Positions 1 through 8,740 of a stretch of 64,000 nucleotides of DNA are shown here, piece by piece. Within the stretch, counting starts at the first letter, position 1. Every line of letters begins with the position of its first letter. A program made the translations under genes and the position numbers. Location of the stretch: contig NZ_BAABCY010000032.1 of assembly GCF_039539345.1 (NCBI RefSeq), forward strand, positions 62,001-126,000, in the 5' to 3' direction. The DNA is from Snuella lapsa (GTDB taxonomy: Bacteria; Bacteroidota; Bacteroidia; Flavobacteriales; Flavobacteriaceae). A model generated the notes under the pieces. That model ran no database searches. It saw only the letters and a program-made list of their open reading frames with translations, and was not told the origin of the DNA.

Positions 1-1
1 G

Positions 2-757
2 ATTAACGAAGCCAATGAAGTTCTGAGCAACCCGGAAAACAGGAAAAAGTATGATGCTTACGGCGAGCATTGGCAACATGCCGAGGCCTACGAAGCCGCC
101 AAACAGCAACAGCAAAAACAAAGGCAGGGGCAGGGACAACAAACATACTATCAAGGTTCCGGTGATTTCTCAGAAAACGATTTTTCAGAATTCTTTGAAA
201 ACATGTTTGGTCATGCCAGAGACCCAAGATCTGGTAGTAGTGTAAAATTTAGGGGACAAGATTTCAATGCCGAATTGCAACTCGACCTAAAAGATGTTTA
301 TTCAACCCATAAACGCACCTTAACGGTAAACAATAAAAACATTCGTATTACCATTCCAGCTGGGGTAGAAAATGGACAAGTTATAAAAATTAAAGGTCAT
401 GGAGGAAAAGGCCTAAATGGTGGCCCAAACGGTGATCTGTACATCCAGTTTGCCATCACTAATACCTCAAAATTTAAAAGAGATCGGGACAACCTGTATA
501 CCACAGTCGATCTGGATCTATATAAAGCCATATTAGGAGGAGAACTTATGGTAAACACCTTTGATGGCAAAGTAAAACTCAACATCAAACCAGAAACTAA
601 AAATGGCGCACAAATTAAACTTAAAGGTAAAGGCTTTCCCAAATATAAAAAAGAGGGACAGTTTGGTGATCTATACATCACATTCACCATAAAATTACCT
701 GAAAAACTTAATGAAAAGGAAAAGACATTATTTAAAGAATTATCAAAACTCAGATAA
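2..757 (+). CDS. cbpA: DnaJ/CbpA-type co-chaperone, 5' end outside window
   Basis: Hsp40 co-chaperone that delivers unfolded clients to DnaK and stimulates its ATPase; cytoplasmic. The frame is open from base 2, so the gene begins before the window. The first visible residues are the tail of a J domain (EVLSNPENRKKYDAYGEHW), followed by a Q/G-rich linker and the two C-terminal substrate-binding beta domains. There is no CxxCxGxG zinc-finger region, which is the CbpA/DjlA-like class rather than classical DnaJ. The ATG at 203 lies inside the protein and is not the start. The next gene, 2 bases downstream, is the CbpM-type modulator, a pairing known from other bacteria that supports CbpA. The HPD motif lies outside the window and cannot be checked. 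Confidence 0.92.
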   Translation: MNEANEVLSNPENRKKYDAYGEHWQHAEAYEAAKQQQQKQRQGQGQQTYYQGSGDFSENDFSEFFENMFGHARDPRSGSSVKFRGQDFNAELQLDLKDVYSTHKRTLTVNNKNIRITIPAGVENGQVIKIKGHGGKGLNGGPNGDLYIQFAITNTSKFKRDRDNLYTTVDLDLYKAILGGELMVNTFDGKVKLNIKPETKNGAQIKLKGKGFPKYKKEGQFGDLYITFTIKLPEKLNEKEKTLFKELSKLR

Positions 758-759
758 TC

Positions 760-1056
760 ATGGACACTCAAAACTTAATTTCCATACAACAATTTTGTTT
801 GCATTACAACGTCCCGAAAAAGTTTATTAGTGCATTGCAAGACTACGATTTAATTGAAATTATTATCGTTAAAGAAGAGCATTACATACATCTTACCCAA
901 ATAAACGAAGTTGAAAAAATGATGCGCTTGCATTATGATCTGGATATCAATTTTGCTGGTATTGATGCTATTTATAACCTGTTAAAACAGGTCGATGCCC
1001 TAAAGCAAGAAATTAACACCCTTCATAATAAGTTACGACTCTACGAAGATTTTTAA
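760..1056 (+). CDS. cbpM: CbpM-type chaperone modulator (MerR-like fold)
   Basis: Small 98-residue cytoplasmic protein of the chaperone-modulator CbpM family, which binds the J domain of CbpA and dampens its activity. The N-terminal half looks like a MerR-type helix-turn-helix (I-Q-Q-F-C, then a Y-D-L-I segment). The C-terminal third is a helical stretch (MMRLHYDLDINFAGIDAI followed by a heptad-like KQEINTLHNKLRLYEDF). It starts 2 bases after the cbpA stop, so the two are almost certainly co-transcribed. MerR-like proteins of this size are sometimes called regulators; the neighbour argues for a CbpA partner instead. Confidence 0.85.
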   Translation: MDTQNLISIQQFCLHYNVPKKFISALQDYDLIEIIIVKEEHYIHLTQINEVEKMMRLHYDLDINFAGIDAIYNLLKQVDALKQEINTLHNKLRLYEDF

Positions 1057-1066
1057 ACTATTTAGA

Positions 1067-1987
1067 ATGAACGATTTAGAACAAATAAGGCAATGGATAG
1101 CAACACACTCGCTACTATGGAATATCTTTAAATTTATAAGTTTAGCCGTAATTATTCTGGTGCTGATTAAGTTTTCCAGAAAACAATTAAAGAAAAACAT
1201 TCCAGATACAGCTTTACGTTATAAATCCCAGAAAGGCATCGAAATATTGGGATACATCCTGCTTATCACGCTATCCGTGGTATATTTTACGGGATCGATT
1301 AAAGATTTCACGTTACTTCTGGGTTTGGTTACTGCGGGTATGGCCTTTACGCTCCAGGAGCTCATTCTTAGTATAGCCGGCTCCTTATACATTTTCCTGG
1401 TGAAAGTCTACAAACCCGGAGACAGGATTGAAATTAACGGCATTAAGGGAGATGTTATCGATGTAGATAGTATTTATACGACCATGATGGAAATAGGACA
1501 ATGGGTTAGCAGCGATAATTATAGTGGTCGTATTGTAAAACTGAGCAATGCCTTTGTCTTTAAAGGTCCTATTTATAACTATTCGCAAGATTTTCCATTT
1601 ATTTGGGATGAACTAAACCTACCTATTCGGTACGGTTCAGATATCGAACAGGCAAAATCAATAATTATTAAAATTGCAATTGATATCCTTTCAGATTATA
1701 CTTCTAAATCGAAAGCACAATGGAAAGAGGTTGTTAATAAATTCTATATTGAAGATGCTCAAGTAGATCCAACTCTTGCCATCACACTAAATGATAACTG
1801 GATTCAATTTAACTTAAGATACATTGTTGACTTCAAAAAAAGACGGTTTACAAAACATCTTTTACACGACACTATTAGAAATGCCATCAAACAAACAAAT
1901 GGCAGTGTACAATTAGCGTCCTCTACCTTAGAACTCATCAAAATACCAAAATTAGAAATAGACGTAAAGGGCAAAAATTCCACTTAA
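1067..1987 (+). CDS. Small-conductance mechanosensitive channel, MscS family
   Basis: Inner-membrane channel of 306 residues that would open under membrane tension to relieve hypo-osmotic shock. It has an N-terminal transmembrane segment (about 16-38), a second (about 60-78), then the pore helix region typical of MscS with small residues (TAGMAFTLQELILSIAGSLY, about 90-110). The MscS beta domain follows (YKPGDRIEINGIKGDVIDVD) and a C-terminal cytoplasmic region. Length fits the minimal MscS architecture. It lies 10 bases after cbpM and 2 bases before the next gene, so it is probably part of the same transcript. Confidence 0.88.
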   Translation: MNDLEQIRQWIATHSLLWNIFKFISLAVIILVLIKFSRKQLKKNIPDTALRYKSQKGIEILGYILLITLSVVYFTGSIKDFTLLLGLVTAGMAFTLQELILSIAGSLYIFLVKVYKPGDRIEINGIKGDVIDVDSIYTTMMEIGQWVSSDNYSGRIVKLSNAFVFKGPIYNYSQDFPFIWDELNLPIRYGSDIEQAKSIIIKIAIDILSDYTSKSKAQWKEVVNKFYIEDAQVDPTLAITLNDNWIQFNLRYIVDFKKRRFTKHLLHDTIRNAIKQTNGSVQLASSTLELIKIPKLEIDVKGKNST

Positions 1988-1989
1988 AC

Positions 1990-2577
1990 ATGCTTACCTT
2001 CAAAAACTTTAATATAGCCGATTGGTTTTCTTTTTACCGCATAGTAGCTGCACCATTTTTATTACTATTTATTTGGTTTGAGCTGCGATTAATCTTCTCT
2101 TGGTTTTTATTAATAAGCTATACAACCGATGCCATTGATGGGTATTTAGCTCGAAAACTTAATATATGCAGTCCCAGAGGCTCTCAACTGGACTCATTTG
2201 GCGATCAAATTACTTTAATTATTGGACTTGTGGGCTTGCTTTATTTTGAAACAGGTTTTATTAAAACCAACTATACCATTATTCTTATTGCTTTTGTACC
2301 CTATATTATACAAATGTTAATTGCATACGCTAAATATGGCAAAGCCACTGCTTTTCACACCTATTTAGCAAAACTATCGGCTATTATACAAAGTGTCTTT
2401 ATTTTATATGCATTGTTCTTTACTCCAGAATACATCCTATTCTATCTTATGATTGGTATAGGACTTCTGGAAACATTTGAAGAAATCATGCTTATTTTTA
2501 TGTATAAAGATTGGGCCTCGGATGTAAAAGGGATTTATTGGGCCATCAAAAACAAACACCAACAAAAATCACACTAA
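1990..2577 (+). CDS. CDP-alcohol phosphatidyltransferase family protein
   Basis: Integral membrane enzyme that transfers a phosphatidyl group from a CDP-lipid to an alcohol in phospholipid synthesis. The complete family signature is visible: D47-AI-D50-G51-YL-A54-R55, eight residues, G64-SQL-D68-SFG-D72. That is all four metal-binding aspartates with the correct spacing. The rest is hydrophobic, with about five to six membrane segments. The acceptor (glycerol phosphate, inositol or serine) cannot be read from the sequence. It starts 2 bases after the MscS gene, and the downstream mlaD gene converges on it with only 22 bases between the stops. Confidence 0.9.
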   Translation: MLTFKNFNIADWFSFYRIVAAPFLLLFIWFELRLIFSWFLLISYTTDAIDGYLARKLNICSPRGSQLDSFGDQITLIIGLVGLLYFETGFIKTNYTIILIAFVPYIIQMLIAYAKYGKATAFHTYLAKLSAIIQSVFILYALFFTPEYILFYLMIGIGLLETFEEIMLIFMYKDWASDVKGIYWAIKNKHQQKSH

Positions 2578-2599
2578 AATTTTCTTAACGGCTTGTACT

Positions 2600-3574
2600 T
2601 CATTCGGTTCGTTTACGTTCTCTTTCCATCTTTTTAAAATACCGACGTGTTAAAAAACTATGTTTCAATGCTTCCATATTTTCGTTAAACTTATTAGTGC
2701 CTTCATTAATATTTTTAATAGAAGTCTCTAAATCCCTAACAAACACCGAATCGTTGAGTAGGAAATTAATCGCGCCATCACCCGATCTAAAGTCAACCAA
2801 TGTTGCATTTAGATTGGTTATCACTGCTTTTATATCCTCACTGGAAGTCTCTAAATTTGAAATAGTACGTCGAATCGTATTGGCTTCTATCGTATCATTC
2901 AATAAAACACCTGCAACACTATTCCTAAAGTCTATGCTTGTAATTATCGAATCGGCATGTTGCACAGTCCTATGCGCTTCTACGCTAACCCTTTTTAAGT
3001 TATTAATGGCTTCCTTTACATTATTGGCTGTTACTGTATCGTTTATAAGCATGCCTATGGTTCCTTTTCCATTTGTAATGGCATTAGTAATCTCTAATAA
3101 CTTGGCTGTTAACAGCGCGGCATTTTCGTTGGTAACATTTAAAGTATTAAGCATTTCACCAGTGCCTATCTTGGTATACGATTCAATATAGTCTCCTTCT
3201 GATATTGGAGCGCCATCACCATTACCGGGAATAATATTGACCAACATATTACCAACCAACCCATCAGAACCTATTGTAGCAATTGCATCTTTTTTTATGT
3301 GCTGTTTCATCTTTTCTTCAATAAGCATATCTACACGAATGGTAGAATCGTTAAGCATGACAATTGTTTTTACCGTACCCACATTAATACCTGAATAACG
3401 TACATTATTACCCTGCATGAGCCCGTTAACATTATTAAAATTAGCACTGATGCCAAAATTTTTAGCAAACATGTTTTGGCGCTCTCCAATTAAATAAATA
3501 GCAACTATAAAAAGAGACAGTCCTATAATCACAAAGACGCCAAGTCTTAATTTTTCGTTAGCTGTTTTTTTCAT
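2600..3574 (-). CDS. mlaD: MlaD/MCE-domain lipid-transport periplasmic protein
   Basis: Periplasmic, inner-membrane anchored component of a Mla/MCE-type ABC system that moves phospholipids between the two membranes. One N-terminal transmembrane helix (about 12-29, GVFVIIGLSLFIVAIYLIG) is followed by an MCE domain (about 37-115) containing the GLMQGNNVRYSGINVGTVK segment. A long helical C-terminal part (about 150-310) is rich in I/L/N repeats that could form a coiled coil. It is last in the order mlaE-mlaF-mlaD and starts 20 bases after the mlaF stop. At 324 residues it is longer than E. coli MlaD, as is usual for Bacteroidota MCE proteins. Confidence 0.9.
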   Translation of the reverse strand: MKKTANEKLRLGVFVIIGLSLFIVAIYLIGERQNMFAKNFGISANFNNVNGLMQGNNVRYSGINVGTVKTIVMLNDSTIRVDMLIEEKMKQHIKKDAIATIGSDGLVGNMLVNIIPGNGDGAPISEGDYIESYTKIGTGEMLNTLNVTNENAALLTAKLLEITNAITNGKGTIGMLINDTVTANNVKEAINNLKRVSVEAHRTVQHADSIITSIDFRNSVAGVLLNDTIEANTIRRTISNLETSSEDIKAVITNLNATLVDFRSGDGAINFLLNDSVFVRDLETSIKNINEGTNKFNENMEALKHSFLTRRYFKKMERERKRTE

Positions 3575-3594
3575 TGGTTTCTTATATTAATTAA

Positions 3595-4374
3595 TCATTT
3601 AAAAAATGCCTGTATTTTTTCATCATCCGATGCTGCCAATTCTTCAAAAGTTCCCTGTGCATAATCAACCCCATCCACAAGTAAAACAATACGTTCAGAT
3701 ACAACACGAGCACAATCGATGTCATGTGTAATAATAAGTGATGATGTTTGATATTGACGTTGCACCCGTCGCATAAGCTCTACGATCTCTTTAGCGGTTA
3801 TTGGATCCAAACCACTGGTAGGCTCGTCGTACAGGATAATTTTGGGTCTCAAAATTAGTGCTCGTGCCAAGGCTACGCGACGTTGCATTCCGCCAGAAAG
3901 CTCTGCTGGCATTAAATCTATTGTGCTTAACAAGCCTACATTTTCAAGAGCTTCCTCTACAAGTTGATCGGTATCACCAATAACGCCTAGCTTGCGTTTA
4001 TGTCGCCTTAAAGGAAATTCCAAATTCTCCCTTACCGTCATGGAATCGTACAAAGCACTACCCTGAAATAAAAACCCTATTTCAGTACGCAATTCGTCCA
4101 GATCCTTTCGATTAAGTGTTGTAATATCTTTATCCATTATTTTAATACTCCCAGAATCGGGTTGCATCAACCCCACCAAACATTTAATCATAACCGATTT
4201 ACCTGAACCAGACTTACCCATTATAACTAGGTTTTCGCCTTCAAAAAGTTCCAGGTTGAACCCATTTAAAACATCTTTTGATCCGAATCTCTTCTTTAGA
4301 TCTCTAATTTCGAACATACGTTTCCTCGTTAGTACATCCTCAACTCTGCTTTGTATGTCTTCCAATCGGCTCAT
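3595..4374 (-). CDS. mlaF: ABC transporter ATP-binding protein, MlaF type
   Basis: ATPase that powers the MCE lipid transporter on the cytoplasmic side. The motifs are complete: Walker A GKSGSGKS at 53-60, Q-loop FLFQGSALYDSMTV near 101-113, ABC signature LSGGMQRR at 159-166 and Walker B IILYDEPTSGLDP at 179-191, with the switch histidine in IITHD further on. The SGGMQRR signature and the ALYDSMTV Q-loop are typical of the MlaF subgroup. The gene begins 5 bases after the mlaE stop and is flanked by mlaE and mlaD, so the assignment is secure. Confidence 0.93.
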   Translation of the reverse strand: MSRLEDIQSRVEDVLTRKRMFEIRDLKKRFGSKDVLNGFNLELFEGENLVIMGKSGSGKSVMIKCLVGLMQPDSGSIKIMDKDITTLNRKDLDELRTEIGFLFQGSALYDSMTVRENLEFPLRRHKRKLGVIGDTDQLVEEALENVGLLSTIDLMPAELSGGMQRRVALARALILRPKIILYDEPTSGLDPITAKEIVELMRRVQRQYQTSSLIITHDIDCARVVSERIVLLVDGVDYAQGTFEELAASDDEKIQAFFK

Positions 4375-4379
4375 CAGTT

Positions 4380-5150
4380 TTAAATTTCAAAAAATATATC
4401 GGTTACAAAAACCGCAATAAAGTCGATAATAAATAACAACATGGATGAAAAAACAACAGCTGAATTAGCTGCTAAACCAACACCTACAGTACCTTTTTCG
4501 CAGTAATATCCCTTAAAACACCCAACCAACCCTATAGCAAAACCAAAAAAGTAGGTTTTAACTGTTGCTGGAATAATGTCGCTGAACTGTAAAGCATCAA
4601 ACACCTTATTAAAATATAATAGAAAGGATACATCGCCTTTTGCATTTTCAATAATGTAAGAGCCATATAGGGCAATAGCATCTCCTAAAATGACTAAAAT
4701 GGGGAGCATGAATGTAGCTGCCAAAATTCGTGTAACCACCAAATATTTAAAAGGGTTAGTGCCCGAAACTTCCATGGCATCAATTTGTTCGGTAACACGC
4801 ATAGAGCCTAGCTCGGCTCCTATACCAGAAGCAATACGTCCAGCAAAAGTTAAAGCTATAATTACCGGTCCAATTTCCCTAATTATAGAAATACTCACCA
4901 TAGAAGGCATCCAGGATTCGGCTCCAAACTCCTCTAAGGTAGGTCTCGTTTGTAACGTTATTACCAAACCTATTATAAAACCAGTAACACCTACCAGTAA
5001 AAGCGAACGATTCCCAATATTATAACACTGCCTTAAAAGCTCTTTAAACTCAAATGGCTTTGTAAATACTTCTTTAAAAAACCGACGCATAAAATATGTA
5101 AGCTCGCCAATTTCTATGAAAAACGACACTATTTTGTTCGATCTTATCAT
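4380..5150 (-). CDS. mlaE: ABC transporter permease, MlaE family
   Basis: Membrane-spanning subunit of the MCE phospholipid transporter, 256 residues. The MlaE-family core is visible (GLVITLQTRPTLEEFGAES, then IREIGPVIIALTFAGRIASG and AELGSMRVTEQIDAMEVSG), with about five to six transmembrane helices and an amphipathic N-terminal interface helix. The EQIDAMEVSG stretch is the coupling segment that contacts MlaF. It is the first gene of the mlaEFD operon; its promoter must lie in 5151-5280. Confidence 0.93.
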   Translation of the reverse strand: MIRSNKIVSFFIEIGELTYFMRRFFKEVFTKPFEFKELLRQCYNIGNRSLLLVGVTGFIIGLVITLQTRPTLEEFGAESWMPSMVSISIIREIGPVIIALTFAGRIASGIGAELGSMRVTEQIDAMEVSGTNPFKYLVVTRILAATFMLPILVILGDAIALYGSYIIENAKGDVSFLLYFNKVFDALQFSDIIPATVKTYFFGFAIGLVGCFKGYYCEKGTVGVGLAANSAVVFSSMLLFIIDFIAVFVTDIFFEI

Positions 5151-5280
5151 AAAAATACTGGTTGTGATAACTAAAAGTATTACAAGAAAACTTTATACGA
5201 AATGATTAAAGTCATCTAGCATTAGTATTAATTACCAAGAATACTCTTACTAAAGATACAAAGAGTTTTTTACTTATGGT

Positions 5281-5314
5281 AAAAACAAAAAAGCGCACAT
5301 TTTAAATGTACGCT
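5281..5314 (-). terminator. Rho-independent terminator after the GH2 gene
   Basis: On the - strand an 11-bp stem (arms 5314-5304 and 5302-5292, one G-U type mismatch) is followed by a T-run (TTTTTTGTTTTT, 5292-5281). It lies 31 bases beyond the GH2 stop and ends the last transcript of the PUL before the mla operon. Confidence 0.8.
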
Positions 5315-5344
5315 CTTTTGTAAAAACCGCAGCCCTTAAGAATC

Positions 5345-8300
5345 CTATAGTGGCTTTATAATGTAAGTGTATTTTAGGTCTTGAGGTTGAATCTGGTATT
5401 CCTTATGCGCCATATGACCCCAACTGTTATCGCCTCCTACACCCATCTGCTTGGCATCGATATTGATATTTACCAAATCACGCTTTTTAATGTCGATGGT
5501 ATGACGCTGTTGCTTGCTCTCTCCGGCATCAAAATCGTCGTTATACTGATGGTGTGCGCTAAAATTAAACAGATCAACACCTAACACTTCTATACCATGA
5601 CCTTCATTATTTGTAAAAGACACCCAGCGTACATCGGTTCTGTTTCCATTTTCCTGTGGACGGATATATGGGAAATACAAATCTGAAACGGAAGCCTCAT
5701 ATTCTCCCACTAAAGCAGCCGTATAACGGTCCTGATAATTCTCAAACGGCCCTCTACCAAACCACTTCACTTTCTTGTATTCGTTCTTAATTATAAATGT
5801 ATTGCCAAACTTTGGAAGCACAGGCAGATCGGATGCCACACCCGATAAACTGGTTTCTACTTGCAAGGCACCGGAGGTATCGATCGTATAATTAATAGTC
5901 ACCTCTCCTTTTACTGCCGGTAATTCGTATTTGGTCTGTACCTTAACGGTATTATTGGAAGCTGACTTTGCATCTATAGCTATCAACTTCTGCTCTTTGG
6001 TTGCTGCTTTCCATACCCCTAATTTCTTAGGCATTCTATAACCAAAATCATTATCGGTGGGGGCTCTCCAAAAATTAGCTTGTATGCCTTCAAGAAGTAT
6101 ATTGCCATTACCATAATCTATGGAGCTAAGGACTCCTGAAACTTTATCAAAAGCAATACTAAAGCCTGTTCCTGATATGGTAACTGTATTATTTTCTGTA
6201 TTTAACTGTATTGGGGTTCCTCCCTCTTGTAATGCCACATCGGTCTTAGGCTTAGCCAACTCAAATTGTTCGTAAGCTGCTACGTGACCCTGAGGCACTA
6301 AATCGGTAGCCGTTTTGGTTTTTGCATAAACATTTAAATGGTATTCGGCATTCTTGTTTTGCAATGCCGGTAAATCTACTTTAACTTTCTTCGATGCATA
6401 GGACTCTATATCTAAAGTTGGTAAATCTCCTGATGCTTTCTCTACCCCATTTTCCAATAGTTTCCATGAAAAATCAAAGACATTAAGATTTGTAAAATCG
6501 TAAATATTCTTTATTTCTAGTTCTCCAGCCTTTAGGTTTGATGGTTTAAACTTAATGTACTGGTACACTTTTTTAACCTCATAAAGTGATGGGTGCGGGG
6601 TTCTGTCGGGATTTACAATACCGTTCAAACAGAAATTCTTATCATTCTGAAAATCAAACCCTCCCAGGTCACCACCATAGGCCCAATACTTCTCTCCATT
6701 TTCGTTCTCGGTAAGAAGGCCTTGGTCTACCCAGTCCCAGATAAAGCCTCCCTGCATAATATCGTAAGCTTCGATAACATCCCAATAGTCTTGTAAGTTC
6801 CCAACACTATTTCCCATGGCATGGGCATATTCACACGGAATTAAAGGTCGGGTATTCTCTCTTTCGGCATAGCTGATCATATGCTCAATAGTCCAATACA
6901 TTGGAGGTGTAATATCTGTATTTTCATAGTTTAAAGCCCCTTCGTATTGGGTGGGCCTGGTGTTATCCTGTTCCTTAAGCCATTTATAGGTAGCAAAGAA
7001 GTTCTGACCGTTACCGGCCTCGTTCCCTAGCGACCAGGTAACAATACAGGGATGATTCTTATCACGCTGATACATTCTTACGGTTCTGTCCATATGCATG
7101 GCCTCCCATTGTGGTAAGTACGCAGGATGCTTTTTTTGCGCTTCCAGATTATTGTCCAATCCCTGGTTTGTAGCTCCCATACCATGGGTTTCAATATTGG
7201 CCTCATCGATCACATAGAAACCATAGGTATCACATAACCTGTAGAAAAACGGGTTCTTAGGGTAATGACTGCAACGAATGGCATTCAGGTTATTTTGTTT
7301 CATCACTTCCAGGTCTTTCATAGTTAGGGCTTCGGTAACTACATGACCTTCGGTATCACTGTGATCGTGTAAATTGGCACCTTTTATCAGAACAGCCTTT
7401 CCATTAACCAAAAACTGACTGTTTTTAATGGTGATGTTTCGGAAACCTACTTTAACGGCTGTAGATTCTCCGTTTACGGTGAGCAACAAAGTATACAGGT
7501 TAGGATGCTCCGCATTCCACGTTTTAACATCTGGTATATTTTTAGCAAAATTAACGGTATTGCTTCCTGGTTTTAATGCAATTGTTTTGGTCTCTGCATA
7601 GACCTCTTGAGTCCCGTCCAGTAGTTTCACATCTATATCCTTCTCTACAGCTACCTCGGTGTTATTATTTATTTTTAGGGATGCATTAAACACACCATCC
7701 CTAAAATCATTAGTCAAATCGGCAATTACTTTAAAATCTCTTAGAGTCACTTTATTGGCTGCATACACATAAACGTCACGCTCAATACCACTCAATCTCC
7801 AAAAATCCTGATCCTCCATGTAACTCGCATCAGACCAACGCATCACCTGGACGGCGACATCGTTAGTTCCCGGTTTAACAAATGCGGTTATATTAAATTC
7901 GGCTGCCGTTTTACCGCCTTCATTATACCCTACCTGCTGACCGTTTACCCAAATATACATGGCACCGCTTACACCAGCAAAATGCAAATAAATATCTTTA
8001 CCATTCCAGTTTTCAGGGATTTCAAAATTACGCTTATAACTTCCGTTATTGTTCATGTTATGCGGAATATAGGGCGGATTGGCTGGGAACATGTACTTTA
8101 CGTTAGTATAAAAGGGAATACCATAACCTTTTATCTCCCAGTTGGAAGGTACATCAATCGTATCCCAACCTTCTAGATTAAAATCGGTTTTATAAAAATC
8201 AACCGGTCTTGCCTGAACACTATCGGCATAATAAAAATGCCAGGTGCCATTTAAACTCTTATACCGAGGAGAATTGTTCCAAGATGCATTACCTAACGCC

Positions 8301-8488
8301 GATTGGGTATCGCTATATCTGTAAAACGAAGCTGTTGGGGCTTCCCTGTTAATTTGAAAAATTTCCGGATTTTCCCATTCTGGATTTTCCCAGTTTCCTG
8401 CGGTGTAAATCGGTTTTGTAATATCCTTTTCTTTACATGAAAACAATGATATTAATACTAAAAGTATACATGCATTTTTTAACTTCAT
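5345..8488 (-). CDS. GH2 beta-galactosidase-like lipoprotein (LacZ architecture)
   Basis: Glycoside hydrolase family 2 exo-enzyme of 1047 residues, probably periplasmic or surface-anchored. The lipoprotein signal ends at Cys18 (LVLISLFSCKE). Domains in order: GH2 sugar-binding beta domain (about 60-245), immunoglobulin-like domain (about 250-350), TIM barrel (about 355-650), then a second Ig-like domain and a C-terminal Bgal small-chain-type domain (about 770-1045). Catalytic residues are visible: acid/base Glu490 in SLGNEAGNG and nucleophile Glu553 in PCEYAHAMGNS, matching LacZ. That points to beta-galactosidase activity, although GH2 also contains other exo-beta specificities. It is the last gene of the PUL, 252 bases after the upstream GH92. 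A -7-like box (TATATTTG, - strand 8535-8528) suggests it may have its own promoter. Confidence 0.9.
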   Translation of the reverse strand: MKLKNACILLVLISLFSCKEKDITKPIYTAGNWENPEWENPEIFQINREAPTASFYRYSDTQSALGNASWNNSPRYKSLNGTWHFYYADSVQARPVDFYKTDFNLEGWDTIDVPSNWEIKGYGIPFYTNVKYMFPANPPYIPHNMNNNGSYKRNFEIPENWNGKDIYLHFAGVSGAMYIWVNGQQVGYNEGGKTAAEFNITAFVKPGTNDVAVQVMRWSDASYMEDQDFWRLSGIERDVYVYAANKVTLRDFKVIADLTNDFRDGVFNASLKINNNTEVAVEKDIDVKLLDGTQEVYAETKTIALKPGSNTVNFAKNIPDVKTWNAEHPNLYTLLLTVNGESTAVKVGFRNITIKNSQFLVNGKAVLIKGANLHDHSDTEGHVVTEALTMKDLEVMKQNNLNAIRCSHYPKNPFFYRLCDTYGFYVIDEANIETHGMGATNQGLDNNLEAQKKHPAYLPQWEAMHMDRTVRMYQRDKNHPCIVTWSLGNEAGNGQNFFATYKWLKEQDNTRPTQYEGALNYENTDITPPMYWTIEHMISYAERENTRPLIPCEYAHAMGNSVGNLQDYWDVIEAYDIMQGGFIWDWVDQGLLTENENGEKYWAYGGDLGGFDFQNDKNFCLNGIVNPDRTPHPSLYEVKKVYQYIKFKPSNLKAGELEIKNIYDFTNLNVFDFSWKLLENGVEKASGDLPTLDIESYASKKVKVDLPALQNKNAEYHLNVYAKTKTATDLVPQGHVAAYEQFELAKPKTDVALQEGGTPIQLNTENNTVTISGTGFSIAFDKVSGVLSSIDYGNGNILLEGIQANFWRAPTDNDFGYRMPKKLGVWKAATKEQKLIAIDAKSASNNTVKVQTKYELPAVKGEVTINYTIDTSGALQVETSLSGVASDLPVLPKFGNTFIIKNEYKKVKWFGRGPFENYQDRYTAALVGEYEASVSDLYFPYIRPQENGNRTDVRWVSFTNNEGHGIEVLGVDLFNFSAHHQYNDDFDAGESKQQRHTIDIKKRDLVNINIDAKQMGVGGDNSWGHMAHKEYQIQPQDLKYTYIIKPL

Positions 8489-8527
8489 TATTAGAGCTCG
8501 TTTAATGTTGTTTTATGATTTTACTCC

Positions 8528-8535
8528 CAAATATA
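8528..8535 (-). promoter_or_regulatory. Possible Bacteroidota -7 promoter box for GH2
   Basis: TATATTTG on the - strand matches the TAnnTTTG consensus and lies 40 bases before the GH2 start. No good TTTG -33 element is visible at the usual 19-21 base spacing, so this is tentative. Confidence 0.35.
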
Positions 8536-8740
8536 CATTATCGCTTATGTTTTAAGAAGTTATCTCCATCAAAACAGGTTCTGCCAAACTGATTTTTAAG
8601 GAAAATAAATTTTTCTGTTACAATCGCCACAAGTTTTCTAAAAAAACATGCGCTATTCTAATCATTTTTCAATACCAGTACCTACCAGTTGTTTTTTTAT
8701 AATCTTTTAACGACTTGGAGATGTCTCACCTATGACATCG

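Noticed and set aside
203..757. DnaJ-like gene starting at ATG 203
   Set aside because: The frame is open to base 2 and encodes the end of a J domain, so the gene is only cut by the window edge.
2697..3191. 164-residue + strand frame opposite mlaD
   Set aside because: Shadow of the repetitive mlaD C-terminus; no homology pattern and no promoter.
8717..8740. GATGTC/GACATC hairpin after the GH92 stop as a terminator
   Set aside because: Only a 6-base stem with an 8-base loop and no good T-run.
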